The notes: generated by a model from the letters alone, not told the origin. Shown: positions 1 through 12,651, counted from the stretch's first letter. The stretch: 64,000 nucleotides of DNA from Notospermus geniculatus (GCA_002633025.1 NMRB01000346.1:48313-112312), one strand, 5' to 3'. Made by a program: numbers and translations.

Positions 1-815
1 CAGATCTGCATAAATTAGTGACCAGGCATGCAATGAAGGGGCAACTGAGGCCACAATGTCGAACATATAAAATGCAAAAAATTATATTTTTCTAACTTTG
101 GTAGGCCTACGGCAGGCAATGTCGAGTTTGGAGCGAGTCCCGGCCACCTGTTCCACACACTTTTAGGGAACAACTAGTGCCCCACGCATACTATTTTGCC
201 CTGAAGTGAATCCCCACCTGATACATTTTATAGTACTGGCGTATCCATGTCGAGTCCCCCACTTCCAAAATACTGCAGACTGGCGAGTTAGTGTCGAGTG
301 CCTGAGGAGGGGGGTTCCGGGATTAACTTGATAGCTGCATAAGATGACACCAGGAGAGAATGGAATTAGATTGTTTCAGATTTCATAACAGACACACAAT
401 ACTGAAACTGACAAACATTTGGTCTCAACCTGCCAAGGTAAGAGCGACATGCATCTGCTTTTGCCAGAGCGGGTCACATTTGTCAGTCCCAAGGGTGTCC
501 ACTATAAAGAGGTTCCAATGTAATGTAAGCCGTGTCCTTTATATAGAGGTGTATGTAGGAGGATGGACGTTGATGATTATTGATTGAGAGTTGGATGATG
601 AACATTTAGCATCCCAATTAGGATGATGTTCTGCTGGGCCACTGGATCGTACAGGAGTCTGTCTCCCTCATCTGGCAACCCAGCAAAATAATTTAATACT
701 GATCAAATTATGGAGTCCAATAAGTATGTTATTTCAGGAATTCAGGGTGTTAATGGGCAATATTTATCTAATACAGAAGGAAACAGGAATGCCCCGAGAA
801 AATCTACTATGCTGT
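1..815. other. Non-coding host sequence
   Basis: No coding region, RNA gene or clear repeat is supported here. The open frames are short, start at random and show no recognisable domain. Confidence 0.5.
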
Positions 816-1560
816 GCATACTGTAGCACAGCATTCCACATTGCAGCGTATGGTATTTCTTACTATCGCACACTATTCCTTACTGCAGCACAGTATTCCT
901 TACTGTAGCACAGTATTCCTTACTGCAGCACAGTATAGTTTAATGTAACATGGTATTCCTTACTGTAGCACAGTACTCCTTATTGTAGCACAGTATTCCT
1001 TACTGTACCACAGTACACTTTAATGTGTATTCCTTTCTGTAGCACAGTACTCCTTACTGTAGCACAGTATTCCTTACTGTACCACAGTACACTTTAGGCC
1101 TAATGTAACATGGTATTCCTTACTGTAGAACAGTACTCCTTACTGCAGCACGGTATTCCTTACTGCAGCACAGTTTACATTGTACTTTAATGTAACATGG
1201 GATTCCTTACTGTAGCACAGTACTCCTTACTGTAGCACAGTACTTAATACTGTAGCAGAGTATTCCTCCACTGTAGCAGAGTATTCCCCACTGTAGCACA
1301 GTATTCCCACTGTAGCACAGTACTCCTTACTGTAGCACAGTACTCCTTACTGTAGCACAGTACTCCTTACTGTAGCACAGCACTACATATTGTAGCACAG
1401 TACTCCTAACTGTAGCACAGTATTCCTTACTTTAGGACAGTAATCCCTCTATTCGTTACTGTAGCACAGTGTTCATTACTGTAGGACAGTGTTCATGACT
1501 GTAGGCACAATGTTCCTTAAATGTAGCACAGTCTTCCTTACAGTTGCACTGTTATTGTAA
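816..1560. repeat. Minisatellite array, ~21-bp unit
   Basis: About 35 imperfect copies of a unit close to TCCTTACTGTAGCACAGTA run head to tail. Variants (actgcagca, actccttac) and a few longer interspersed units (TTTAATGTAACATGG) indicate repeated slippage and unequal exchange. The array has no coding potential. Confidence 0.9.
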
Positions 1561-2100
1561 CTTCAGTATAATGCAGGACAGCACATGTACTGAGTGAATC
1601 TACACTAAAATATCATCTAGTAAACAGCAAATGTAGTGTATAACACATGTAGTGTTCCTTCATTAGTTTATTACGATGTGATTGCGATCATGGACGTGAA
1701 ACAGCTGCGCACAGCTACAGCATTTCACACAGCTTCAAATAGAAATTTGACATTCACGTGCATCGGGATCAATACTGTCTAGGAAACCTGGGGATTCTCA
1801 ATCAAAAATGTGCACAGGTTGATCGTAAAATGATCGGGCGTTTAAACAGCCAAATGGATTAAACGCTAGAGAGCAATTAGATTAAGTACATCGTTACATC
1901 ATGAAATTATCGCTAATTACGCGTGGGTCTAATTAAAGTAATTTAAAAGAGATAAATTTTTATTGATGAATTTGCGAAGATCTGTTATATTGAATTGTAA
2001 CATTCATGTAAGCCATCGGTGCCAATGTGATACTCGACGATTTAGATGATGTTTAGTGCCATGAGTATTACTCATACTCACTGCTTCGAAAATGTCAAGG
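1561..2100. other. Repeat-free AT-rich non-coding stretch
   Basis: Between two minisatellites lies single-copy, AT-rich sequence with several TAATTA/ATTAAA-type words (around 1870-1960) resembling homeodomain-type binding sites. No gene is visible. A conserved non-coding element is possible but unproven from one sequence. Confidence 0.3.
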
Positions 2101-2104
2101 CGAG

Positions 2105-2612
2105 GGCAGCTTCCCAAGGAGTATTACTCTCAGTACTGCTCCAGGAAAGAGAATTACATGTACTCTCGGTACTGCTCTTGGGAAAAGAGTATTACTTTCA
2201 GTTATGCTCTGGGGAAAAGAGTATTGCTCTCAGTTCTCTGGGAAAAGGGTATTACTGTTGGTACTGCTCTGGGAAAAGAGTATCACTCTCGGTACTGCTC
2301 TGGGGAAAAGAGTATTACTCTTGGTACTGCTCTGGGGCAAGAGTATTACTCTTGGTACTGCTCTGGGGCAAGAGTATTACTCTCAGTACTGCTCTGGGGA
2401 AAAGAGTATTACTCTTGGTACTGCTCTGGGCAAAAGAGCATTACTCTTGGTACTGCTCTGGGAAAAGAGCATTACTCTTGGTACTGCTCTGGGGAAGAGT
2501 AGTGGTCTCAGTACAGCTCTAGGGAAAAGAGTATTACTCTCAGTACTGCTCTGGGAAAGAGTATTGCTCTCGGTACTGCTATTGGGGAAAAGAGTATTAC
2601 TCAACATAGTAT
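2105..2612. repeat. Minisatellite array, ~31-bp unit
   Basis: About 15 tandem copies of a unit containing AGTATTACTCTCGGTACTGC followed by TCTGGGGAAAAG. All three forward frames stay open across it only because the unit lacks stops; the predicted peptides are repeats of VLLLVLLWGK-like strings and are not a real protein. Confidence 0.9.
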
Positions 2613-3131
2613 CAGTCTAGTCTAGGTGTTACCACTGTCTATGTATGGATTGGACAGGACACCAGTCTTATCAAATTGGTTCCCAATTCTGCCACCAGGG
2701 TGGGGATTCTGAGGCATACCTCATGCATACGGTGGAACTTTAAAGAGATCTTTTCTACTTACCACAGCTGATTTGTGGTGATACCCGGTGCAACTTTTAA
2801 TGTCGTCCATAATATCAAATCGTTTGATCACCTCAAGTAGCGACATCAGTTTACTCAGGGTGCAGTTTTCTCCATCCCTTTGCATCCAAGATAAGAAGAA
2901 ATACTCCACTGGATCGTTTGTGTGTCCTATTATCGATACATCATTCTGGGAGAAACCTGAAAAGACGAAATGCGAAAATGGAAAACTTTTCCCCTCAGAC
3001 AAATTCGAAACTGACGAAAACGAGAAACATCTGTGCAATTCCGCCGAAATCACAAATACAACCTTGGCCTGAAATCGGCTGACGTGACACAATCCATGAT
3101 TCAGCAATGATTGACTCTGATACAACGCTGT

Positions 3132-3536
3132 CTAATGCGGATGTCAGGTCGACCTTGCGATGGCACAGAACAGGCGCACGCTGACTTTTCTAGATCACTT
3201 TGCGTCTGAGGCACGGCAGCGTGAAACAAATCAGTCACCGATCTGGTGTGACATGACTGCAGTTGCGTCTCACTTGCGACGATCGGGATCAGTCGCTGAT
3301 CAAAAAGATCATGAATCGCAGCAGTTGAACCTATTCAACTTCTGTGTCATCCCGACGGGCGTAAAACATTCACAGGTGACCTGAACACGGTTACGATTCC
3401 CTGCGCGCTGATGCTGCCTGTTCCACGATGATCGTACACATTTTCATTTTTGTGACCTGACCGTGCTTGCGACACCCGATGCTGACTGTTCCGTCGTAGC
3501 GCAGGCAATCACAGTGTGACCTGACATCCGCATTAG
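3132..3536. mobile_element. MITE-like inverted-repeat element
   Basis: The ends CTAATGCGGATGTCAGGTC (3132-3150) and its reverse complement (3518-3536) bound a 405-bp unit with no transposase. This is the structure of a short non-autonomous DNA transposon. The superfamily is not assignable because no clear target duplication is visible. Confidence 0.65.
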
Positions 3537-4299
3537 TCACTGTTGTGGCTTCTCTGCATCACGTGATTAAGTTTGAGACCGAGGTTCTGTTTGCGATTTC
3601 GGTGGATAACATACCTAATTCTCCAGCCAAAGCTCGCCAATCATTATTGAGACCTGCTGGCATTCGTGTCTGGAGATTCTCATTCAACACTTGAAACACG
3701 GACCGCCCAAGTTTGCGGAGTGGCGTATCTGCTGTTGGCCGCTGGACACACTGGGATGCTGCTTGCAACTGGCTGCAAAAACAACAGGCTTATTTCATGG
3801 GCAGTCAAAATACATCCTGAGAATCTCAGGACATTTACGGTCGTACCCTCCCTCTATGCCCTTATGCAGCGGTCAATGGAAACTCTGTACCCCCCCTGGT
3901 CAGGAATTTGACGTTATTTCGACGCCGAGACCGTCGAAATTCTGTCGAGGTCTGAATTAGCAAAACGTCTAAAACCTGTCGAAATGAAGAAAATACGATG
4001 GTGAATAATCGTCGAATGCCTGAAAAACGTGGATATGTTTTTAGGTGAATTCCTGTCGAAACAGATTATGACAGAGTGTCGAATTCGCTTCGAAATCCTG
4101 TCGAAATAATACACTGTGGTTGGAAATCATGCACAGCTGTAGCACAATATTACCGGTACCGTATACCGAACGTTGTTGGATGCGCTGCTGTCTCGTGCCA
4201 GGATCTGCGGGAAAACGCGCAAAGTTTGTAAGATTTTGCTGAAAAAAAATCGATGCTTGATGCCTATTAAAGCTTTGTGAATTTCATAATAGCTTTCTA

Positions 4300-4420
4300 A
4301 CTGGTCGTACCCTCCCTCAATGCCCTTACTCCAGCAGTTACGAAACGTGCCCTGCTAACGGACGACGACGACGACGGACGCACAACCATTGTATAAGCTC
4401 ACCACAGGTGAGCTAAAAAT
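4300..4420. repeat. Dispersed 'GAGCTCACC' repeat, terminal fragment
   Basis: The sequence contains TACGAAACGTGCCCTGCTAA, a GACGAC-rich tract and then a terminal ...GCTCACCACAGGTGAGCTAAAAA palindrome. The same end recurs near 24157, 30258 and 57780, so this is one copy of a dispersed family. No coding capacity is seen. Confidence 0.7.
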
Positions 4421-4424
4421 AGAT

Positions 4425-4703
4425 AACATTAAAGCCCCACAGTATTGAATTTTACGATATTTTCAAAACGTTAGGAGAGTGCACATACAGGTCCCATAGC
4501 CTCTTGAAGGTCCCCAAAATACTTGCCTGATACGCACTTCACACAATCAAGGCCTAGTTTTCAGCACGCATTGGAAAAAACTGCAGGGAGAGCTCTAATG
4601 TATTCTGACAGAGCGTAGTACATTTTACACTACGCTGACGTCGTGCGAGAATCGCGGCGATGATTTGCGTTTTTCACATTCAATACAGTGGGGCTTTAAT
4701 GTT
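4425..4703. mobile_element. MITE with AACATTAAAGCCCCAC termini
   Basis: Inverted ends lie at 4425-4450 and 4678-4703 (AACATTAAAGCCCCACAGTA and its complement). The 279-bp unit is non-coding. Confidence 0.75.
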
Positions 4704-4880
4704 TTGGTATAGACGGTGCTGCCACCTGTCCGCAGGAAAGTAACTATTATAATCAACCATGTAAATAAACAAACCGTAATGTTTATAATTCGAACTAGAG
4801 CGCCTTTAATTCAGCAACACTGAATGTTGGATTTTTAGGCCATTCGCGTACATTTAGGATGCAAAAATATTTCGCTTTAC

Positions 4881-5138
4881 TTTAAAGATAATGTATCACG
4901 ACTTCATTGTTTACATTCAATGTTTGTAAACATGGATGTTTACATCATGTTATTTGGACTTTTTGGGACAAGCCAACCCACCAAATTGAATCGTTTTGGT
5001 GTCAAAAGAATTTTCAGAGGGGCACGCCACCAACTAATTACTCATAAGACAATAAAACACTGGACATAAACAAACAAAATGTAAATAAACAATGATTTTC
5101 GTGGCCCGTGAAAATACCCGTGATACATTATCTTTAAA
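4881..5138. mobile_element. MITE with TTTAAAGATAATGTATCACG termini
   Basis: Perfect 20-bp inverted ends at 4881-4900 and 5119-5138, with further inner complementarity (ATTGTTTACATT / AATGTAAATAAACAAT), bound a 258-bp non-coding element. Confidence 0.75.
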
Positions 5139-5166
5139 TTAGGCTGGGCTAATGAGGAACTTTGGA

Positions 5167-5346
5167 GCCGTCAGAGGCCGCTACGAGTTACCGGTCCCAG
5201 AACGTCATGAAATTTGACGTCACAGGGCAGAAATGCATGCCACACGTCGTCCATAATGACGTGTGCGCCGTGGCTCACGCATTTGACGTCAAATTTTGCG
5301 ACGTTCTAGGACCGGTAACAGGCGGCCTCTTACGGCCACCGACGGC
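5167..5346. mobile_element. Short palindromic MITE
   Basis: Outer arms GCCGTC(A)GAGGCCGC and GCGGCCTC...GACGGC enclose inner arms GTTACCGGTCC / GGACCGGTAAC and TTTGACGTCA-type words. The whole unit can fold into one hairpin of about 180 bp. Confidence 0.65.
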
Positions 5347-5566
5347 AGAAAAGTTCCCCATTGACCAGTAATGGGTTAAGAAGCCTGTAACTCTGTTGCT
5401 TTCTTGGGGAAAACAATTTTGAAGCCCTTGGCCTTGTTCCGTGGCACCCTTACCTGGGGTTGAATGCCGATGAAGGTAGATGGAACGCCGATCCAGTTTG
5501 TCTCTGATTTGCAGCAGAAGCTATATTTCCGGACTGAGCAGCTGAAATGTCAATAAACAGGACTTA

Positions 5567-5911
5567 GTAAGGGATCATCTCAAAATTTCTTGATGCACAG
5601 AGAGACGAAATTTTTTCGTCTGGGGGGAAGGGGGCAGCACTTTCCTGACCAAAATTTCATCTTTTTCAGAACTTTTGGCATCACGTGTAAATTAGAAGAA
5701 AGAAACCAGAGAACTTCCAATATAGGAAGATTATCATGTTTTATCATGTACCCCACTGGGCCTCATTAGAAACATCAAATAATTCTGAAATAAAAGTGTT
5801 GATGCCAGACATATGACTTTTTCGTCATTTAGAGGGAGGTCAGGAGGTTCAGAAAGAGATGAAAAAAATTCGTCACTCTGGGCATCAAGCAATTTTGAGA
5901 TGATCCCTTAC
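5567..5911. mobile_element. MITE with GTAAGGGATCATCT termini
   Basis: Inverted ends lie at 5567-5640 and 5825-5911. They share GTAAGGGATCATCTCAAAAT and, further in, an ACGAAATTTTTTCGTC-like block. The unit is non-coding. Confidence 0.7.
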
Positions 5912-6143
5912 CCCCCAGTATCGGTAGGTACACTCATGGCCAAAAGTAAATGGACAGCAGTTTATCTTGAATATCTCCAAACCAATGGGGTGGAGAAAAT
6001 TGAATCCGACATATGTAGTACTAAATTTTCCTGGCTATCTAATGGTATCAACGTCGAAAAAATCTGCTGAAAACCGCATTTGACAGAAGTAATTTTGTAA
6101 AGGTATGTTTTTTGCTCCTTTTTTATTTGCAGGATTTCATTCA

Positions 6144-6463
6144 NNNNNNNNNNNNNNNNNNNNNNNNNNNNNNNNNNNNNNNNNNNNNNNNNNNNNNNNN
6201 NNNNNNNNNNNNNNNNNNNNNNNNNNNNNNNNNNNNNNNNNNNNNNNNNNNNNNNNNNNNNNNNNNNNNNNNNNNNNNNNNNNNNNNNNNNNNNNNNNNN
6301 NNNNNNNNNNNNNNNNNNNNNNNNNNNNNNNNNNNNNNNNNNNNNNNNNNNNNNNNNNNNNNNNNNNNNNNNNNNNNNNNNNNNNNNNNNNNNNNNNNNN
6401 NNNNNNNNNNNNNNNNNNNNNNNNNNNNNNNNNNNNNNNNNNNNNNNNNNNNNNNNNNNNNNN
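6144..6463. other. Assembly gap (320 N)
   Basis: This is a run of undetermined bases. Frames that appear open across it are artefacts. Confidence 0.99.
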
Positions 6464-6979
6464 TAGCTTGGAGGAATTAAACTAACAGTATAATTATACT
6501 AACAGTACAATACCCCAAGACTATAGTAAGAGTAATTTATATTAAACAAATGAATGAGGAAGTGATAAAAAATTAGGCCTAGAAAAAGAAATGAAGAAAG
6601 AGATAATAAGAAATGAAGGGGCAACAGTAAAGAAAGAAAGCCTAGGTGAACAGCACCTACAAAACCTGACCAACGAAAATTTAGAAACAGACCATGGACG
6701 AAGACAAAGGCCTAAAAAAGAGGAACCCTGTCCTCCAAGGAAAAGGGTCTACTAATGGGAAAAGAGGGGTTGAAAAGCACTGACCAGCGAACAAAATAGG
6801 AGAAGAGCAATGGAAGACAAGGCCTAGAAAAAGGACCCCTGTCCCCCGGCCTGAGCTACAGTCTTCCAAAGCAACGACCCTATTAAAAGAAAAGAGGGGG
6901 TGAAAGGACCCCATCTGGGGCCCCATGCCAAATGTTTTTGGCTCTGACACTAAGGGGAAGCTGCGAGGTTATCAGAAAC

Positions 6980-7390
6980 TCAGGACCTAGTGTTGAGGCC
7001 TGAGGGGGTGATAGTTTTAAGGGTCCACATCCATTTCAACTCTGTACTGAGGAGGGTCGTGTCATCTGAACATGTCTCCAGAATGGTGAACATCAGGTCC
7101 TTGATAGAATGTCCTGGCAGTTTAAAATGGGTATAGAGTAATGAGCAGTCACGCTCATCCTCTATCCCCCGCCGGATGTTGGATTTGTGGTTGTTCATCC
7201 TTCTCCGGAAACACATGGTCTGTCCGACGTACTGGTTGACTGTAGGGCATCTGGTACAGGTGATACAGTAGACAACGTTCTTACTGTCACAATCCGCAGG
7301 GCTCCTCAGGATGACCCTAACAAGATGACATTGTAAATGTCGTATGGTTCCCGATGTAGAGGTACCTCTACCGGTACAGGAACGACACAT
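6980..7390 (-). pseudogene. Penelope-like element GIY-YIG endonuclease, 5'-truncated fragment
   Basis: The 136-residue frame matches the C-terminal endonuclease of Penelope-like retroelements. It has the GIY-like NVVYCITC block, the YIG-like YVGQT, the catalytic-arginine region FRRRMNNHKSN and the conserved acidic position in STELKWMWTL, followed by TPSGLN near the C-terminus. It is closely similar to the longer plus-strand copy at 24919-25692. The reverse transcriptase is missing, as expected for a 5'-truncated retro-insertion. The sequence down to about 6640 is probably its 3' untranslated part. Confidence 0.8.
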
Positions 7391-7480
7391 TGATAGAGAT
7401 CAAGATACACTGATAGAGATCAGAAACATTGATAGAGATCAGGATACATTGACAGAGATCAGGATACATTGGTTGATGAG
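7389..7480. repeat. Short tandem repeat, ~20-bp unit
   Basis: Four to five copies of ACATTGATAGAGATCAGGAT lie directly upstream (on the minus strand) of the Penelope fragment. Confidence 0.75.
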
Positions 7481-7519
7481 CATGATGAGGCCCATAGAAC
7501 TTGATCTCATGGCACATAA

Positions 7520-7935
7520 CTCATCCCTTGATTGACCCTGACCTTGACCTTGATATCTGATCATCAAGGTCATTGTATAATCGAAATGGGCATCCTCAAT
7601 AACCTAAGTATGTCTGATATCATGCATATACGGGTACCACTACCACAGGCAGAGATATTTCAAATTATTAAGTTTGACCTTGACCTTGACCTATGATCAT
7701 TAAGGTCATTGCACAATCGAAATGCGCTTCCTCAGTAACGTAGGTATGGGCGTTATCAAACCTCTACCGCTACCACGGACAAAGATATTTCGAATTATCA
7801 AGTTTGACCTTGACCTTGATCTCTGACCATCAAGGTCATTGCAGATCGGAATGGGCAATAACCTAAGTATGGATGATATCATGCATCTATCTCTACCACG
7901 GGCGGAGATGTTTCAAATTATCTAACTTGTTTCAT
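7520..7935. repeat. Tandem repeat, ~140-bp unit, three copies
   Basis: Three successive copies begin with a TTGACCTTGACCTTGA block, then ATCAAGGTCATTG, and end with a GCAGAGATATTTCAAATTAT-like block. They start near 7535, 7675 and 7806. Confidence 0.8.
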
Positions 7936-8309
7936 GTTGTTCAGTTGACAATATGGCAAGTTATCTCAAAATATGGCACGTTATCTCAAAATACCGGTAT
8001 CAAATTTGCGATATCGATATCACCATGACCCCAACATCTCAGATCAAAATAATCAGTCCATTCGATTCCTAGGGTATGAAAACCTAGGGGTAGAACCTAT
8101 TTCCATTGCACTAGGTGTTAAAGGAGCGGGATCAGATAAAAACGTGACAGAAAAATATCAAGTCTGAGATGTTGATTACATCATGATGGAGGCATCTGAT
8201 GTTGAAAATGATTAGCTCATTGTATTGCCCTTGTTGACAAACCTAGGGGTAGGATGTGTTCACCAGAGCTGTGGCTCTTAAAGGAGATAAGATATGAAGG
8301 CGTGACAGA

Positions 8310-8645
8310 TGGACACACACACAGACGCACCACACACGCACACATACACACGCACGCACACAGTGACACAAACGCACACGCACGCGCACACATACCCGTA
8401 TTTGGTACAAAGGTAGGACCCAGTCTCCGTAAGCCAAACAGAGGACTACGTTTTCCTCAAGTCCTAGCCGCACCAATAGGTTGTAGCTGTTCAAGGAGAT
8501 GAGATATGAAGGTGTGACAGACCGGACACACAGACACACACACACACACACACACATACCCGTATTTGGTACAAAGGTAGGACCCAGTCTCCGTAAGCCA
8601 AACAGAGGACTACGTTTTCCTCAAGTCCTAGCCGTACCAAATTTT
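8310..8645. repeat. CA microsatellites flanking a duplicated ~85-bp unit
   Basis: Two (CA)n tracts (8310-8395 and 8522-8560) each precede a near-identical copy of a unit that starts CCCGTATTTGGTACAAAGGT (about 8396-8485 and 8557-8640). The pairing suggests duplication of one microsatellite-plus-unit block. Confidence 0.8.
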
Positions 8646-8907
8646 GTACGGAACCTTGGCTTGGGTGTAGTAAGCACCAGCCACATTTACTGTACCTACT
8701 CCTCAACAGGCACACCAACGCACAGAGACAAAATTTCCATCAAATAGAGGACTTGGAAAAAACTAGTCAGGACAGCATATGGAGGACCTGTGACGAAAAT
8801 GGGATGATAACAAAGAGAGGACTTAAATATAGGTCCTCTCTTTACAAAAAGTCCTTCGTTTGTTGGTGTGCTTTCCTTATGATGTCCTCTCATTCCTGCA
8901 TTCACGC

Positions 8908-8972
8908 ACTCACACACACACACACACAAGCGCGCGCGCGCGCAGACAGACAGACAGACAGACAGACAGACC
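8908..8972. repeat. Compound microsatellite (CA)n-(CG)n-(GACA)n
   Basis: Simple sequence changes motif from CA to CG to GACA within 65 bp. Confidence 0.9.
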
Positions 8973-9074
8973 AAATGCGTGTAAATATATGCATGTGGGG
9001 ACCGTGGCCCATTATGATTGCACGGTTATGTTTTAGGCATCCGCTTGAGTCAGAAAGTCGCACGTTCTCGCCAG

Positions 9075-9414
9075 TAGTAGCAAAGGCGGTAGTTGTGTAT
9101 TACTACGCACCATGGAGTGTAAAATAGTACGTATTAAAACTGGTGACATCTCTTTAATCGATGACAGCGAGTGTAATGAGGGGCCAAATATCAAACACTA
9201 GGTAGATTGGAATTATTCGAAGCAAGCACAAGACAAAANGTAGCAAAGGCGGTAGTTATGTATTACTACGCAGTATTACTACGCAGCATGCACTGCAAAA
9301 TAGTACGTATTAAAACTGATGGCATCTCTTTAATCGATGACAGCGAGTGTAATGAGGGGCCAAATATCAAACACTAGATTGATTGGAATTATTCGAAGCA
9401 AGCACAAGACAAAA
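9075..9414. repeat. Tandem duplication, ~165-bp unit
   Basis: Two adjacent copies share TAGCAAAGGCGGTAGTT, TAGTACGTATTAAAACTG, ATCGATGACAGCGAGTGTAA and GAAGCAAGCACAAGACAAAA. A single N sits at the junction (9239), so an assembly effect is possible. Confidence 0.8.
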
Positions 9415-9756
9415 CCATGCTAACTTGACTGATTTCAGGTGTCGCTGTACCACTGTATACAACCGCCGTGTCAATCTCGTCACACTTAAGCTCTGCCGCT
9501 TCAGTGAGTAAATTGGCTCTGGTGAATAAACTAGCACATCTCTGCGACTGAATTTTCGCATGTTGGAAGAGAAAATAGCACTGCACACTACTGTATATCG
9601 CATGGCGTTGATAAATCCCTAGTTATGCCGTATTTTGACCGGGAAATCGGACACGAAGAGGGAACTTGACGTAGGCAGAGCACAAAATCTGGCAGTGGTA
9701 TCTGATTAATTTTAAGCAAAACTGGTGCCAAGGCGCTCATTCTGGAGGCAACTGAA

Positions 9757-10410
9757 GCCGAATGGGTCAATGTCGTCCTGGGTATACCTTATGTTTACCC
9801 AGGATCAACCTGGGTAATCCTTTTCTTTGGCCCTGGGTAAACATAAGGATCCTTAACTTTACCCAGATTGGAGTTGCCGAGTGGTGTAGTGAGGTTGATA
9901 TTCAGCGTAAATCATGAAATGAAGGGTGGCCTCGAACTAGGCCTATAGCTCCTAAGTCCTTGAGAATTTACTATCGGTCCCTTTTGAAAAGTTGTAGGGA
10001 TTGGTCTTGTNTGCAAAAAGTAAATTCATGACAATGACGAAATGCACACGGATTATACATGTTCTACCTAGGCCTATCGCTCATAAGTCCTTGAGAATTT
10101 ACTATCGGTCCCTTTTGAAAAGTTGTAGGGATTGGTATTGTCTCCCTATTGCAAACCCCGGAGGATGTATATCGGCAATTTGCAGCCCTTTATAGCAATG
10201 CTCCTACTGCATGTTCTCTGCCGAAAGAGACGCACGTACCAAATTCCATCCTCGGAGCGATCAGCACGATTCGGCCCGAACTCCCAAGCTGGGTAAAGTT
10301 AAGGATCCTCATGTTTACCCAGGATGATCCTGGGTAAAGAAAATGATTACCCAGGATAATTCTGGGTAAACATAAGGTATACCCAGCACGACATTGACCC
10401 ATTCAGCGCA
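9757..10410. mobile_element. Inverted-repeat element with CCTGGGTAAACATAAGG arms
   Basis: Arms at about 9757-9868 and 10288-10410 are complementary (GAATGGGTCAATGTCGT, GGTATACCTTATGTTTACCC, AAGGATCCTTAACTTTACCC). The loop contains two copies of a TTGAGAATTTACTATCGGTC unit. No transposase is visible, so this is a non-autonomous foldback or MITE. Confidence 0.65.
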
Positions 10411-10434
10411 ACTGAACATGGCTCAACCCTTCTA

Positions 10435-10680
10435 ACCTAAGCTTCAAGCCTAATGACAACCCAGAGCCTAACCCTAGCCCGTGGTCTAACCCTAGCCAAG
10501 ATTTAACCCTAGCTTGAAGCACAACCCTAGCCCAGGCCTAAGCCAAGACACGATCTTAACCCTAACCCTGACAACCCTAACCCTAACAACCCTTACAACC
10601 CTAACCCTAACAACCCTAACCCTAACAACCATAACTCTAACAACCCTAACCCTAACCCTAGCCTGGGGTGTGCCCTAGAT
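10435..10680. repeat. Degenerate interstitial telomere-like tract
   Basis: Repeats of AACCCTAACCCTAAC and AACCCTAACAACCCTAACC on the plus strand equal TTAGGG-type telomere repeat on the minus strand. They are interspersed with degenerate variants (AGCCTAACCCTAGCC). This fits an interstitial telomeric array. Confidence 0.75.
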
Positions 10681-11965
10681 AAGGGGCTTAACCCTAGGTA
10701 ATGGAACCCTACATGGAACGACTGTTGCTAGGCGTTACTAGGCAGATGGCAGTTGAAGTGTTCTGAGGTCACTGGTTGCGCCATTGCAATTTGCAGGCAA
10801 ATCCGCAAAATGAAAAGTTGCGTAGGCCTACTGTTTTCAAATTGGTCGTATCCACAAATTTATTGTTCAAATGCCAAAAGCAGCATATCATTATGTTGCT
10901 TATGACCAGGAATTTTCATTTTTGATGTGATTTTGTGTTGAAAAATTGGAGAGAAAAAATGCCTTAAGATCCTTCTCTCGCCCTTCTTGGTGGGTTACTA
11001 ATCAATCAAATATGCTTGTATGGTGACTAGGGTATCATTATGACCATTATTGACCTGCTGCCAGCGACAACGGCCCATGATATCAATAGGTCTACCGTAG
11101 AGCTCCTCCCACGTAGGTGACGGTCGTATGCGCAACAACTCACATTCTCAGCAACAGGCCTAGGCCTAGTTTCAAATCCTCCCTGTTCCTGTCCAACATG
11201 TTAAGCCCTGATGGCCTAACTGGTAAAATGTCAAAAACGTCATAATGTCAAAGGTAAAATGTCTGGGTTTACATGTCCTCATTTGCACCCAAATACATAC
11301 TACGCACGCACACATAGTCGCATCTGGTGTATCGTGAGGACTTGTACTGAAACATCCATACCGAGGACATCACTTTCCATCCAGATCTTGGGGCATTGAA
11401 CCTTACCTTTCCATTTATGTAGGCACTTAATAAATAAATAACATTTTGGATATAATCTATCTTTGATTTTAAGAGTCGGCTTTTTTCCTCCAAAGTTAGG
11501 ACTCGGACAAAAAGTCACCAATGGGGCAACATGAGGACCAGTCTGTCATCACCCATACCGAGGACGTATGTTTTGAGCTGTTATGGATGGGTGTTGGTCG
11601 ATCCCGCGCGTACCCTTGCCCCAAACCAATAGCATGGCTTGTTACTACTCGCTCATGGGAAACAGTCCAATCAGAACGCAGAACACATTACCGACACTAG
11701 AGGGGGACACCACCTCATGACTGTGTATCTCAGAGTAAATAGACACGTCCTCGTAATGAAGGAGAAAAGGCCGGAATCCGTAGACCAACTTGAAACATCC
11801 AAAAGTAGGACCCTGCTCAAATTGATGCAAAGCATCCCAAGCGATGATTTGAGGACGTTGGAAGGTTCGCATTTCGAGGACCCGTGTCTATTGGTGGGCG
11901 AGGACCTGAAGTCCTCAAACTGTTGGTGTCTAATGTGGCAGATGTCCTACATTTGTAGCCAAAAC
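10681..11965. other. Non-coding host sequence
   Basis: No gene or clear repeat is supported. Short GAGGAC-containing words recur around 11335-11900, but no regular unit can be drawn. Confidence 0.4.
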
Positions 11966-12012
11966 AACCACACGCGCACACACACACGCACACACACACA
12001 CACACACAGACA
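11966..12012. repeat. CA microsatellite
   Basis: An ACACAC run with occasional G substitutions. Confidence 0.9.
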
Positions 12013-12651
12013 CCATGACCAAAAACAATATGGTTCCCGATCTGATTGATCGCGAACCATAATAATTATCGCAGGCGAGGTAGTAGTCGCATCTGTAGTC
12101 GCCCCCATTTTAGTCGCAGGTGTGCGGCGCCCTTTAGGCTAACTCGGCTGAGGTTGCCGGTAGGATAGCATGCACTAGCCTACCGAATGAATGAAAGCTA
12201 GGCCTAATGCAAGGCCCAATGAATGAAAGCTGGGACGAATTGTAGGCATGAGATGTGCAGGCTAGGCCTATGTAGGCCTACTAGGCCTACACGGCTAGGC
12301 CTACCGGCGGTAGGTCGTGTATGAAGGCCTAGGCCTACGTCCATGATCATGATCAGCAGCAGCAAATCCTCCATTTACGTCACTTCCTGTTGATTCAAAA
12401 TCTATTAAAAGGGGGCAGCACAATTGTAAGAAGCGTGTATAGCATATACCGATATGTTTGGTGAAAAGAAAGATACATGAACCAGTGCAGTAATATGAGC
12501 ATATCTTAACCCTATAGGCCTACCTGGCTCGGTCAAAAGATAGATACATTGGGTGAGGTCAAGTCTTGAGTAAATTAGGATTAAGGGAGACGTCCGGAAG
12601 ATGTTGCCCGGCGGGCACTCTTTCTTTTTGTTTTGATTAGCGTAGCGTATA

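Noticed and set aside
816-1560. CRISPR-like array of regularly spaced repeats
   Set aside because: The units are contiguous without unique spacers and the DNA is eukaryotic.
2046-2620. Overlapping long frames in all forward phases and one reverse phase
   Set aside because: They are by-products of a minisatellite unit without stop codons, and the peptides are simple repeats.
6105-6485. Frames spanning the gap
   Set aside because: Most residues are undetermined.
8243-9127. Frames through CA/GACA microsatellites
   Set aside because: They are Cys/Val or His/Thr runs from simple repeats, with no protein family resemblance.
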